A stretch of DNA of 64,000 nucleotides, taken from positions 145,217 through 209,216 of the forward strand of contig CAZKTA010000003.1 of the NCBI GenBank assembly GCA_964555645.1, written 5' to 3'. Positions within the stretch are counted from its first letter, which is position 1. Every line of letters begins with the position of its first letter. The DNA is from DTLC01 sp964555645 (lineage in GTDB: Bacteria > Verrucomicrobiota > Verrucomicrobiia > Limisphaerales > DTLC01). The notes under the pieces were generated by a model. That model saw only the letters and a list, made by a program, of their open reading frames with translations, was not told the DNA's origin and did no database searches. The position numbers and the translations under genes were made by a program. Below are positions 27,492 through 35,362 of the stretch, piece after piece.

Positions 27492-27917
27492 ATGAACCTG
27501 CAGCAGGCAATAAATTTGATTGGTGAATGCGTGCGCCGCATGGACGAATTGTACGGCGAGGTTGTCTTTGATGAATGGGTCATTCTCCATGTACAGGACA
27601 GAAACGTTCAGGTGGTTTATTACACAGGACCGCGCCAGGCAAACTTTGCGGCTGACATTGCCGAACTTAAAGATTCACTGTACGAGCTGTTGAGCGGCGA
27701 ACTTGGCTACGGCGATTTTTCGTTCGAGCGCCACGCCGTTGGCCCCCAGGCAGATGCGTTGATGGTAATTGGCCCTGACACGTATCTTATCTGCAACAAC
27801 ACAAAGCTATCGATCCATCAAATAACTCAAAACCCACTGTGGCTTCAGGCACAGGTGCCATTTGTCGAGCTAGGCGAAAAGTTCCGGGCTAACCCAGTCG
27901 GGCTGAAACAGGATTGA
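27492..27917 (+). CDS. Small conserved protein of unknown function
   Basis: 141 residues from the ATG at 27492, chosen because an AAAAGG Shine-Dalgarno precedes it (the frame is open further upstream but loses protein-like character). The sequence begins MNLQQAINLIGECVRRMDELYGEVVFDEWVI and has alternating helix/strand character with no membrane segment or signal peptide. A fold of mixed alpha/beta like roadblock or CheW-related small domains is possible, but I see no decisive motif. It converges with the exchanger gene only 4 nt away; no terminator is visible between them. Confidence 0.7.
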   Translation: MNLQQAINLIGECVRRMDELYGEVVFDEWVILHVQDRNVQVVYYTGPRQANFAADIAELKDSLYELLSGELGYGDFSFERHAVGPQADALMVIGPDTYLICNNTKLSIHQITQNPLWLQAQVPFVELGEKFRANPVGLKQD

Positions 27918-27921
27918 TGAG

Positions 27922-28962
27922 TCATGAGACTAATCCTTTGTAAAGGAACAGACCGTAAGCGGCCACCAGCATCACGCCGATAAACCGCGGCAGGTACCCT
28001 AGCACAGCCACAAATATAAAATGCACTAGTGCCGCACCTAACAGAATCAACGCGCCAATTGCAAAATACGGCGGCACAACAAGTGTCCGGTGCAACGCGT
28101 ACAACCCAACACACAACGGAATACAAATGTGCCCGTCGCTGACCTGCGACGTGTAAACCACCTCGGGCCGGCCTGTCCAACTGTAGTAAAACGCAAGCGT
28201 AGCATTCGGCAGGACCATCAGCCACGCACTTACCCAGCCAAGATGCGTTGCGATAAACCCTGTCTTTAGCTTCAGCACCCAGGCTACAAGCCATTCAATA
28301 CTCACATACGCTAAATACGCACACACAAGCAATACAGCCAGATCAAACAACAACCACGCTCGCAACGATCTGTTCTGTTGCACATTTGTCTTGAGCACCT
28401 CAAACACGTGTATCACCTGCCAGAACAAAAACAGCCCAACCAATACAAGCCCGTCCCAAAAGTCCAAGCGCCCAAACGCGGTTGTGGCCGCACCAAGCCC
28501 CGTCAACGAACGGCCGTCCCTGCTCAACACCCAGACCACGCCCGTAAAAAATCCAACTGCGGTCAGCCCAAGCAACAACGATAACCTGTCAATTCGCCGT
28601 TCCTTCGTCACACGTGTGCTTCTGGCCTTGGTATTCGGCCCTGGTAACAGATACATTCCCCACAGAATCGTTGTCAGCCCGATCACAAGCGTCATGTTTG
28701 TGACGTTATTGACCAGGCAATTCGTCATTACTTCAGCGCTCGGACCGCCCTTGCGCGCCATCACAAACGTGAAGATCAGGTTACCCATGCCCGAGCAATA
28801 CGGCATGACAAGCGTTCCCAACACAGTACCACGCAACCCGCTGCGGCTGATTGCCTCAAGCCGCCAGACCATCACCAGTGAAGCAACCAAGAAAAGCGCC
28901 ACACACACCAGCGGCGCCCACTGGCCCGTTCCCTCAATCCATTGGACCAAAACCTTCACCAA
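27922..28962 (-). CDS. CaCA-like sodium/calcium exchanger family membrane protein
   Basis: 346 residues with about ten hydrophobic segments. Two repeats at equivalent positions resemble the alpha-repeats of cation/Ca2+ exchangers. They are LGTLVMPYCSGMGNLIFTF...NCLVNNVTNMTLVIGLT in the first half and VSAWLMVLPNATLAFYYSW...SDGHICIPLCVG in the second. The N-x-x-N pattern at the end of repeat 1 is kept, but the acidic residues usual in the ion-binding repeats (GTSLPE) are replaced. Ion specificity is therefore unknown and it may be a non-calcium member. It stands alone on the minus strand. Confidence 0.6.
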   Translation of the reverse strand: MVKVLVQWIEGTGQWAPLVCVALFLVASLVMVWRLEAISRSGLRGTVLGTLVMPYCSGMGNLIFTFVMARKGGPSAEVMTNCLVNNVTNMTLVIGLTTILWGMYLLPGPNTKARSTRVTKERRIDRLSLLLGLTAVGFFTGVVWVLSRDGRSLTGLGAATTAFGRLDFWDGLVLVGLFLFWQVIHVFEVLKTNVQQNRSLRAWLLFDLAVLLVCAYLAYVSIEWLVAWVLKLKTGFIATHLGWVSAWLMVLPNATLAFYYSWTGRPEVVYTSQVSDGHICIPLCVGLYALHRTLVVPPYFAIGALILLGAALVHFIFVAVLGYLPRFIGVMLVAAYGLFLYKGLVS

Positions 28963-29250
28963 CCGCAGTTAACCAAGCCCAGACCCCACGGCCAAGACAG
29001 TTTTGGCATTTTTCAGCCGACTAACATGCAACGGTCCAATTTGTATTGCTTAGCCCGCGCTGCTGGTGTGCGTTTTTTGCGGCTTGCTGAGAGTAGTTGC
29101 CCACGACACCAGGCGCACCGATCCAGCCGCTCAACCCTTGATCTCATGAGTCAGCCTTACGGGATGCTGGGCATATGCGTGCGCGCACTCGATCACACCG
29201 TCGCGGGTGGGCTCCGGCTTACACCAAGAACTCTGAGAACAATTTGATTT
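28963..29250. other. Spacer between exchanger gene and tRNA-Glu
   Basis: About 290 bases. A plus-strand frame through here is a shadow without family similarity. Nothing else supported. Confidence 0.4.
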
Positions 29251-29327
29251 GGCGACCCTAACGGGATTCGAACCCGTGTTTTCGCCGTGAAAGGGCGATG
29301 TCCTAGGCCTCTAGACGATAGGGTCGC
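29251..29327 (-). tRNA. tRNA-Glu (UUC)
   Basis: Minus-strand cloverleaf: acceptor GCGACCC/GGGTCGC, D arm TCGTCTAGAGGCCTAGGACA, anticodon loop CTTTCAC with anticodon TTC, and T arm with GGGTTCGAATCCC. This is the standard tRNA-Glu layout. Position 73 would be C and no CCA is encoded, so CCA must be added after transcription. A promoter-like pair lies about 20 nt upstream. Confidence 0.96.
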
Positions 29328-29346
29328 GCACAAAAAAAGCGCACCA

Positions 29347-29374
29347 AATATAATCCATCAGTAAACCCTGTCAC
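29347..29374 (-). promoter_or_regulatory. Putative tRNA-Glu promoter
   Basis: Minus strand GTGACA (29374-29369), 16 nt spacer, TATATT (29352-29347). The predicted start lies about 10 nt before the tRNA 5' end. Confidence 0.45.
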
Positions 29375-29618
29375 GCGCTTTTTCGGATTGGCTTCCCTTT
29401 TTCAGCTCGGAGAGACACCCACCAGTAGCATCACAGGCGTGTCAACGGCGCTATTTTTAGGTTTACAAAGCGCGTCCTCGCGAAACACACCGGGTTTCGG
29501 GGAACCACTTAGTACGCCTCAAGGCACAATTGGACCGCCGAAGCATCAACCATCCTAATCGTGCGCACATACATTGAAAACGGCGCATTTTCAGGGCAAT
29601 CGAGTGCATTAATCCGAG

Positions 29619-31601
29619 CTAGTGCGTCCCAAGCTCATGATACGGTTTACCGGCACGGAAAAGTTGCACGAGGTGCACGAGCGCTTTGGCAAGCTTTGTG
29701 TCGCCAGTCGAGCGTGCCTGCTCAATGGCTTTTTCCGCAGTTACAATTGCGTCCTCGAACCTGCTGGCCTCGGCATACGCAGCCGCCAATGTTCCAAGAC
29801 ACCGCGCATCGTTAAAACCTGTCAGTACACAGGCACGCTCGGCCAATTGAACAGCTTCAACCCCATTACGAAGCCCCGGCTCATGTGCAGTGGCAAGCAA
29901 CCACGCCAAGTTATTCAGTGCCTCGGGCGCATTAGGCTCGAGCCTTAATGCCGCGCGGCAATGCGCAATCGCTGCGTCTGGCCTGCCAAGACCACGATAG
30001 GCGTCAGCAAGGTACAAATGCGTTTCAACGTCGGGTCGCGACCGTAGCGCCTCGCGCAGGTGCAAAATTGCCTTGTGCACCCGTCCAAGATTCACCAACG
30101 CAATACCGTAAAACTTGTGTGCGTCGGCATCGAGCGGACTGATGCGAAGCGCAGCTTGGAAATGGTGTTCGGCCTGCGCAAATTTGCCCTGCTCAGCAAG
30201 GGCACGACCAAAGTTGATGTGTGCCTTGTAATTGTCCGGCTTGAGCCTGAGCGCAGTCTCGAAATGCTTGATGGCCTCATCTAGCCTGCCCTGCTCCGCC
30301 CTGATCACGCCCAGGTTGTTATGCGCTGGCCAAGCATTTGGATTTTTCGCAAGCACATCCAGCCAGAGCTGTTCTTCGGAAGCAAACACACCCGCGCGCC
30401 GAAAAGTTAACCCACCCAAAACGATCAACAGTACCAGCACAACCACTTTCAACCTGGCCGCCCCGAAGACTGAAGTCATAACTGCCCCGATTAATGCCGC
30501 TGGCCCGATCAACGCAATGTATTGAAAATGATCCGCCACTCGCGAAATGGCGAGGTAATACATGTCAATCAACCCGAGCACAGGAAACAGGTTCACAGTG
30601 AAAAAACCGAAGCAAAACAAAGGCGCCCTGCCCCATCGGCCGCTGAACAACCAACATAACGCAAATGCACCCACCAAAGCCACCAAAGGCATGTACGTTG
30701 CCACCGCAGCCGCATTTATCTCCCAACGCGGGTAAATCAGGTTCAGCCCGACCGGCACAAATGCTTTCGCAAGATAAAACCACACTGCCATTGCTGCTGC
30801 TGCAACCCGGCCTGCGATGTCCTCGGTCTGCACAACTGCGCCTTTGATCGCGTGCTGTGTCTGGAACCAAATGGTCATCAGGCCGAAGACAAATGACATC
30901 ACAAAGTACGGCACCACACGGAGCGCGTCTTTGAGTGTAACTCTGCCGTGTCGGAACCAAATGCAGCCAAGCAACACAACGGGCAACATCACAGTTGACG
31001 TTTTGCTTAACAACGCCAACACAAATGCGCACAAAGACAACCCGTAAAGCAAGCATGCTTTGGTCCGCTCACCCAAACAACGCGCAGTGTCTGCATCGAG
31101 CCACAACGCGATGCTCACCAAGTAAAACGGTAACGAAAGTGTGTTTTTCAGTTCGGCAATCCAAGCCACCGAACCAGCGCACACCGGGTGCAGCCCGTAA
31201 ATCGCCGCACCGAGCCATGCCCCGGGTACCTTCAGCCGCAGCAATAAACGCCAGACAAGCAAACTGCTGAGCGCGTGAAGCAACACATTGACAATGTGAT
31301 ATCCGAGCGGATTATCCCTCCACAACTGCCATTGCAACCAGAAGACCACCGTCGTTAACGGAAAATCGCCCTGGAACCACACCGATCCCAGGCCTGCATC
31401 GCCTGTAACAATCGGATTCTGTTTAACCACCAAAAGGTCGTCCCAGACAAACACACCACGGTACACCGGCAGGTATGCAACCAGTATCCCGAGAATTAAC
31501 AGCGTTGCATGGATAAAGTTGCGGCCCAAGTGGCTAGTTGGCGTCACCAACTCGACCACAGGTCGAATCCCAGGAGCATCTGTTCTACGCAAGACGGACA
31601 T
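29619..31601 (-). CDS. Polytopic membrane protein with C-terminal TPR repeats (TMTC-like)
   Basis: 660 residues from the ATG at 31601 (the frame continues upstream without family similarity). Residues about 30-400 hold roughly ten membrane segments with the pattern LPVYRGVFVWDDLLVV...PLTTVVFWLQWQL...YHIVNVLLHALSS...LHPVCAGSVAWIAELKN. This is the GT-C-like membrane region found in TMTC/DUF1736 proteins, where WDD is the likely catalytic site. Residues about 410-640 carry about six TPR units (AHNNLGVIRAEQGRLDEAIKHF and similar). Such proteins are thought to glycosylate or scaffold exported proteins. The acceptor is unknown. It is the nearest gene downstream of the large RNA on the same strand. 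Confidence 0.8.
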   Translation of the reverse strand: MSVLRRTDAPGIRPVVELVTPTSHLGRNFIHATLLILGILVAYLPVYRGVFVWDDLLVVKQNPIVTGDAGLGSVWFQGDFPLTTVVFWLQWQLWRDNPLGYHIVNVLLHALSSLLVWRLLLRLKVPGAWLGAAIYGLHPVCAGSVAWIAELKNTLSLPFYLVSIALWLDADTARCLGERTKACLLYGLSLCAFVLALLSKTSTVMLPVVLLGCIWFRHGRVTLKDALRVVPYFVMSFVFGLMTIWFQTQHAIKGAVVQTEDIAGRVAAAAMAVWFYLAKAFVPVGLNLIYPRWEINAAAVATYMPLVALVGAFALCWLFSGRWGRAPLFCFGFFTVNLFPVLGLIDMYYLAISRVADHFQYIALIGPAALIGAVMTSVFGAARLKVVVLVLLIVLGGLTFRRAGVFASEEQLWLDVLAKNPNAWPAHNNLGVIRAEQGRLDEAIKHFETALRLKPDNYKAHINFGRALAEQGKFAQAEHHFQAALRISPLDADAHKFYGIALVNLGRVHKAILHLREALRSRPDVETHLYLADAYRGLGRPDAAIAHCRAALRLEPNAPEALNNLAWLLATAHEPGLRNGVEAVQLAERACVLTGFNDARCLGTLAAAYAEASRFEDAIVTAEKAIEQARSTGDTKLAKALVHLVQLFRAGKPYHELGTH

Positions 31602-31883
31602 TCCAAGAGCGCACACCTTAAAACTCGCGCCACTTCTTAACCTAGTAACACACCAATCAAGCCGAACGAATCTCACCAATTTGCACCCAGAGCCGCAAGC
31701 TAGATCAACCCGTAACAACGCCCACTTGCAACACACCATGGACGAGTTGCAGCCCACCGCGCCTTTGTAATCCAAAGCCTAAAGGGACATCTGCACTCCA
31801 AAGTAGCCATGGAGATACACAACACATAAGATACGCGTTTCGTCATTTGCAGGTCGTCTTGGCGCAATGCTCAGGCACCGCTT
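31602..31883. other. Spacer between small frame and TPR membrane protein gene
   Basis: About 280 bases. The minus-strand frame of the TPR protein extends to 31775, but that part is cysteine/arginine-rich and not conserved-looking. Nothing else seen. Confidence 0.4.
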
Positions 31884-32015
31884 TCAATTCTGATCCAGCG
31901 AGTCGTAAGCCCTTGCCCAAAACGATTCCGGAACGGGCATGATCCAAGCCGATTCCGCCGCGAGTGTGTACAAGTTGATCTGGTTGAAATTGCCAAGGAA
32001 AATTCGCCTCCGCAC
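31884..32015 (-). CDS. Possible 43-residue protein just downstream of the large RNA
   Basis: A GTG at 32015, immediately after the U-rich tail of the RNA terminator, opens a frame of 43 codons. The product starts VRRRIFLGNFNQINLYTLAA and ends PESFWARAYDSLDQN, with a TGA stop. The W/Y-containing, acidic-ended C-terminus looks protein-like, unlike random frames in this region. There is no clear Shine-Dalgarno, and the start overlaps the terminator. It may be a real small protein, the remnant of a larger gene, or chance. Confidence 0.3.
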   Translation of the reverse strand: MRRRIFLGNFNQINLYTLAAESAWIMPVPESFWARAYDSLDQN

Positions 32016-32057
32016 AAAACAATAAGTCCCCGCCCGACCTTTCGGTCAGACGAGGAC
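32016..32057 (-). terminator. Rho-independent-type terminator of the large RNA
   Basis: On the minus strand GTCCTCGTCTGACC (32057-32044) pairs over 14 positions (some G-U) with GGTCGGGCGGGGAC (32039-32026) across a GAAA tetraloop. TTATTGTTTT (32025-32016) follows directly. The GNRA loop forms only on the minus strand and fixes the direction. Confidence 0.8.
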
Positions 32058-32906
32058 ATTATGGGGAGTGGGAGTGCGCCACGCTCTCTTTCCCCCCGCT
32101 GGCATTAGGCGCTCTCGGCTTTACACCGGGGCTGCCAGCTTCCCGACGCTATTCTCCGCGGCAGCCGGAGTATTCGGCCTCATAGCAGGGCCGTCCCGCC
32201 TCTTGCGAGCGCGGAATTATTGAGTGAGGCTTTTTAGCTCGTCCGCACGGTGGTTGCGCGCCACCGCATCGTTCGAACCGGACCAGCAGACGCCTGTGCA
32301 TCGGCTTGGCGCCTCCCGGCCTTTTAGCACGGGTCGGCCACCGCTTTTGGCGGTGCGTTTGCCCGGGCTAACGGGTCTCGCCTCTTACCTCTCAGGTTGC
32401 CTTTCAGCCACAGTACAGCGCTGCTGTTTTCAGCATCGCCGCATGCTTGGAAGCTTAACACGCGTTTCCTGCCTGAACTGCGCGTGCGCTTCCCCGGTAC
32501 GGCCACGCACTTTGTCCACCTTCCGGTGGGTTTGATGCGCACCGGCATGCTTTAACACGCCGGCTTTGCGACCGTGCCGGGCTGGTCGCGGTAGCAACCG
32601 TGTACCCTCTTGGGTAACCGCGATTCACACGAACTCGAAACTTGTTCGTGTTACTTGACTCGGCTCGGCCCGGTTTCTCATCAGGCCTAACCGCCAAGCC
32701 CCTGGATCGCGTCGCTGACGACGCGCGACCGTCGTCAGAGGGACTGGTGAATCCTGCCTCTGCAGTTGAACCTTTCGGTCCGGTCTGCGAGGGGCGGGGC
32801 CAACCAGCTTGACCCGGCCTTTCCCCGGTTACCCGGGATTATCCTTGAAACGCCTGGCAACAACATTAATGATGCCGCCAGACCGTTTCAGTTCTTTCAA
32901 AGAACC
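32016..32906 (-). ncRNA. Candidate large structured noncoding RNA (about 890 nt)
   Basis: No protein-like frame crosses this GC-rich stretch. Minus-strand stem-loops I can draw by eye: 32905-32891 (at the 5' end), 32881-32854 (9 bp), 32837-32824 (CCCGG-GTAA-CCGGG), 32781-32768 (GAAA loop), 32737-32716 (8 bp TGACGACG), 32651-32627 (8 bp ACACGAAC), and 32622-32587 (6 bp outer plus 5 bp inner). Further ones are 32564-32541, 32529-32516 (CCACC-GGAA-GGTGG), 32435-32422, 32355-32339 (6 bp), 32265-32249, 32209-32200 (GCAA loop), 32170-32154, 32139-32098 (7 bp) and the terminator. The GNRA loops exist only on the minus strand. A promoter precedes it. I do not find the RNase P GGAAAGTCC box, tmRNA ends, rRNA signatures or a group II domain V. 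Class unknown. Confidence 0.75.
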
Positions 32907-32912
32907 ATTACA

Positions 32913-32940
32913 ATTTTAGCACGAGTCACCGTGCCTACAA
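32913..32940 (-). promoter_or_regulatory. Putative promoter of the large RNA
   Basis: Minus strand TTGTAG (32940-32935), 16 nt spacer, then TAAAAT (32918-32913) preceded by TGC, an extended -10 element (TGCTAAAAT). Predicted start about 32906, directly before a 7+1+7 palindrome (32905-32891). Confidence 0.6.
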
Positions 32941-32961
32941 CAAATTCTTGTGCACAGGTTG

Positions 32962-33087
32962 TTCACCGCCAAACGCACGGTGAATTAACTGTGAACGAGT
33001 TGGATCAGCCTCAATTCACAATGGTTTTCCGGCCGCTCGACAAGTCGAAATTCACAACCTGTAAAGAGACCCTGCACCAAATGTGAA
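32962..33087. promoter_or_regulatory. Cluster of TTCACM half-sites upstream of the large RNA
   Basis: Six copies of TTCACA/TTCACC in both orientations: 32962 (+), 32979 (-), 32990 (-), 33015 (+), 33051 (+), 33082 (-). The first two form the palindrome TTCACCG-N9-CGGTGAA (32962-32984). Two carry longer shared context (TGTGAAC(G/A)AGTT). Several resemble degenerate DnaA boxes (best TTGTTCACA). They lie just upstream of the RNA promoter and downstream of the M23 gene. Confidence 0.4.
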
Positions 33088-33157
33088 CAAGTTTTTTGAT
33101 GCACCGGCGGTAATTTGGCGTGTTTTACCAGCAAGGTCTTAGTGGCCGGGTTCAACC

Positions 33158-34165
33158 TCAGGGCTGATATGTCAACAAATCCAACAAGTGCAAGCCGTTG
33201 TCGGCTAGTTGCCATTTACCATCACGACGCACCACGAGCTTGCGGCACGGGTTTTTGCGCAACTCTGCCTCATTCACCGAAAGCAATTGAAAACGTGCTT
33301 TTGTTTTAATCTCCGACGACGCCCGTGGGATCAGCTCGAACGGTACCCCATTGAAATTTAGTGCAAGCTCATACCCCACCACGCCTTCAGCTCGTGCAAT
33401 TTGATTCGGCCGAATCAACTGAGGGTAACGCTTTAACCAGGGAAAATTTGTTGCACGGACAAATACACGACATAGCTCGGTCTGGCTTCGGACATAATCA
33501 GGCAGACTGAAATTTGCGCCGTGCTTGTGCTGCAGTAAAAAAATTGCACGCGGATCAAGCCCCACCAGGTTTTGTCCGTTCCACATGCCGTGGTCGTTGC
33601 GTTGGTCTGGAAATGTCTTTTTGTACCAGGCTGCAAAGTGCTCATTCAAAAGGAGCCCAAGCTCGAAATGCAAATGCGCACGGTCTTTCGAAATGCCACC
33701 CGGTGAACTCGAGCTACGGCCCAATATGCCGATGATTTCGCCTCCTTGCACAACCTGACCAACGGCAAGTCCATTGCGCACGGACCGCAGATGCGCGTAA
33801 GTCGAATAAACTTCCAGCCTGTCAATAACATGCCGCAACACGATATATCTGCCGAAAGTTGACAGACCAGGTTTTGTGTTGATGTAAACCACCGTACCGG
33901 CGGCAGTTGCATACACAGGGTCGGTAGGTTCGCCGTTTGCATCGGATTGAGTGCTTTTGATGTCGAGTCCTTCATGCATTTGCATGCCATCCGAGCGCAC
34001 GCACCCGAAACAACCTGTTGTCCACGGTTTACCCGGTGTGGGTGCAAAAAACCTCTCTTCACCACCGGGCTCGAACAACGCATGATTTGGGGTGGGCAAC
34101 CTGAACAATTGCGCGTTTGCACACCAGCAAAGCAGAACCGATGTCAAAAGCACTACGCAACGCAT
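33158..34165 (-). CDS. Secreted M23 family metallopeptidase
   Basis: 335 residues from the ATG at 34165, chosen because MRCVVLLTSVLLCWCANAQ is a good signal peptide; longer in-frame starts place odd residues before it. The LytM/M23 zinc site is complete: MQMHEGLDIK (HxxxD) and RAHLHFELG (HxH). The core is AAGTVVYINTKPGLSTFGRYIVLRH and the GxxVxxGxxIGxxG-type stretch VGQVVQGGEIIGILGRS. M23 enzymes cut peptidoglycan cross-bridges. A C-terminal domain of about 110 residues after the peptidase core (from NFSLPDYVRS on) has no match I recognise. The lipoprotein gene upstream is 112 nt away on the same strand. Confidence 0.9.
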   Translation of the reverse strand: MRCVVLLTSVLLCWCANAQLFRLPTPNHALFEPGGEERFFAPTPGKPWTTGCFGCVRSDGMQMHEGLDIKSTQSDANGEPTDPVYATAAGTVVYINTKPGLSTFGRYIVLRHVIDRLEVYSTYAHLRSVRNGLAVGQVVQGGEIIGILGRSSSSPGGISKDRAHLHFELGLLLNEHFAAWYKKTFPDQRNDHGMWNGQNLVGLDPRAIFLLQHKHGANFSLPDYVRSQTELCRVFVRATNFPWLKRYPQLIRPNQIARAEGVVGYELALNFNGVPFELIPRASSEIKTKARFQLLSVNEAELRKNPCRKLVVRRDGKWQLADNGLHLLDLLTYQP

Positions 34166-34277
34166 CTTCAGGGGTAAACTCAGCCGGCTCGTGCAGCAGA
34201 TTAGAGCCGTGCTGCAGCAATGATGCATGAACATTTGATGCACAGAGACCATTCTACTGATTAATTTCACCCGCCAA

Positions 34278-34820
34278 TTAGTCTAGCGGTCCACGGTCTT
34301 TTGCCATGTGCTTGGCAAGGTTGTTAAGCCCGGCAACAATCTGTTCCGCCTCAACACGGGTTGCGTCTGGGACGAAAACTAGTACACCGTCTGCGATCCT
34401 GCGGCTAAACATTGGTGCGCCAAGCCACCTGTGTACAGGCGTTTTGCGATCGCCAAACTGACAAAAGATCGCACAACGCTTGCCAGGGTTGGTGGCTGAG
34501 TATTGTTCAAGCAACCAACGACCGCGTCTGGTGAACTCGACCCGGAGCGAAAACGTGCCGTTCTCATCCACAACAGCTGCACCGGCAACATCACGTTCGT
34601 CAAGGAAAGCCGTTTTTTCAATGTTGATCAGGACCGGCTCGGTCCGACCAATTCCAACCGGCACAGTCAGCTCGGTTTGCCCCGGACTAGCCTCAAGGTG
34701 CAACCGAAAGACTGTGATTGGCCCTTTTGGTTTGCCGTTGGTCTGGCATCCGCAACCCAACGACAGTGCTAAAACCGCAACTGTCAAAATCAAGTTGAAT
34801 TTATGAAGTTCACCCTGCAT
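34278..34820 (-). CDS. Lipoprotein with SecD P1-head-like domain
   Basis: 180 residues from the ATG at 34820 (a TTG 5 codons upstream is possible). The lipoprotein signal LAVLALSLGCGC ends at a lipobox cysteine. The mature part (FLDERDVAGAAVVDENGTFSLRVEFTRRGRWLLEQYSATNPGKR...FSRRIADGVLVFVPDATRVEAEQIVAGLN) follows the pattern of the periplasmic P1 head subdomain of SecD. That pattern includes the final IxG...EA...LA...L motif. It lacks all SecD membrane segments. Stand-alone versions are found in Planctomycetes and Verrucomicrobia; function unknown. Divergent from the small basic protein gene, 38 nt apart. Confidence 0.65.
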   Translation of the reverse strand: MQGELHKFNLILTVAVLALSLGCGCQTNGKPKGPITVFRLHLEASPGQTELTVPVGIGRTEPVLINIEKTAFLDERDVAGAAVVDENGTFSLRVEFTRRGRWLLEQYSATNPGKRCAIFCQFGDRKTPVHRWLGAPMFSRRIADGVLVFVPDATRVEAEQIVAGLNNLAKHMAKDRGPLD

Positions 34821-34858
34821 ATTTTCGCGCAACACGGGTGCGTTTTACCCGCAAAACC

Positions 34859-35218
34859 ATGGGCAAACAATACAATAAAGTCGAAAAACGTCGGCGTCGG
34901 CAGCGTTACATCAAACGCAAAAAACTGGCTGCCAAAGCGGCCAGGCTTGCTGCTGCAGCTTCCAAGGCTTCAACTCAACCAACTCAGCCACAGCCAGAAA
35001 CCATAATACAAGCTGCGCCTGCGCCCGCAGCAACAAGTGAAATAGCAAAAGACCGAACACAGTCGGCTGGAGAACAATCGGCTGAACAATCATCAGCCAC
35101 AAGTGGAACCTCCGCCGTTGTGCCAGAGCCAGGACAGACCGAACCGGCTGACCAAAAGGCCGCAGCTCAATCTGGACAGATACAGACCAGCTCGGCAGAC
35201 TCGACTACCACGAGTTAA
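34859..35218 (+). CDS. Small basic protein with low-complexity tail
   Basis: 119 residues. The start MGKQYNKVEKRRRRQRYIKRKKLAAKAARLAAAA is strongly basic and helical; the remaining 80 residues are Ala/Gln/Ser/Thr/Pro-rich and probably disordered. I recognise the basic N-terminus as recurring in verrucomicrobial genomes without an assigned function; nucleic-acid or ribosome binding is a guess. The tail composition resembles histone-H1-like or KU-tail proteins. The gene faces away from the lipoprotein gene. Confidence 0.7.
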   Translation: MGKQYNKVEKRRRRQRYIKRKKLAAKAARLAAAASKASTQPTQPQPETIIQAAPAPAATSEIAKDRTQSAGEQSAEQSSATSGTSAVVPEPGQTEPADQKAAAQSGQIQTSSADSTTTS

Positions 35219-35362
35219 CACGGCTCGCACCGCTCCAGTGTAGTCTTAAACCGGAGTCTGCGTGACACGCGCGCGTAACTTGCGCGGCTGGGTAATAGAC
35301 TTTTGTCTTCCCAATGCCAGTCACAGGCTGGAATAGCTTCGTTACCATAATTCAGGGTACAC

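Noticed and set aside
32224..32535. Open frame of 103 codons on the plus strand inside the large RNA region
   Set aside because: Composition is low in charged residues other than Arg and full of Cys/Ser/Arg; the same DNA forms GNRA hairpins on the other strand, so it is a shadow of the RNA.
32455..32697. Minus-strand frames of 74-80 codons inside the large RNA
   Set aside because: They overlap strong stem-loops, have no Shine-Dalgarno and no protein-like pattern.
32016..32906. Identification of the structured region as RNase P RNA, tmRNA, rRNA or a group II intron
   Set aside because: No GGAAAGTCC/ACAGAA boxes, no tRNA-like ends, no rRNA signature words and no domain V-type hairpin were found on the minus strand.
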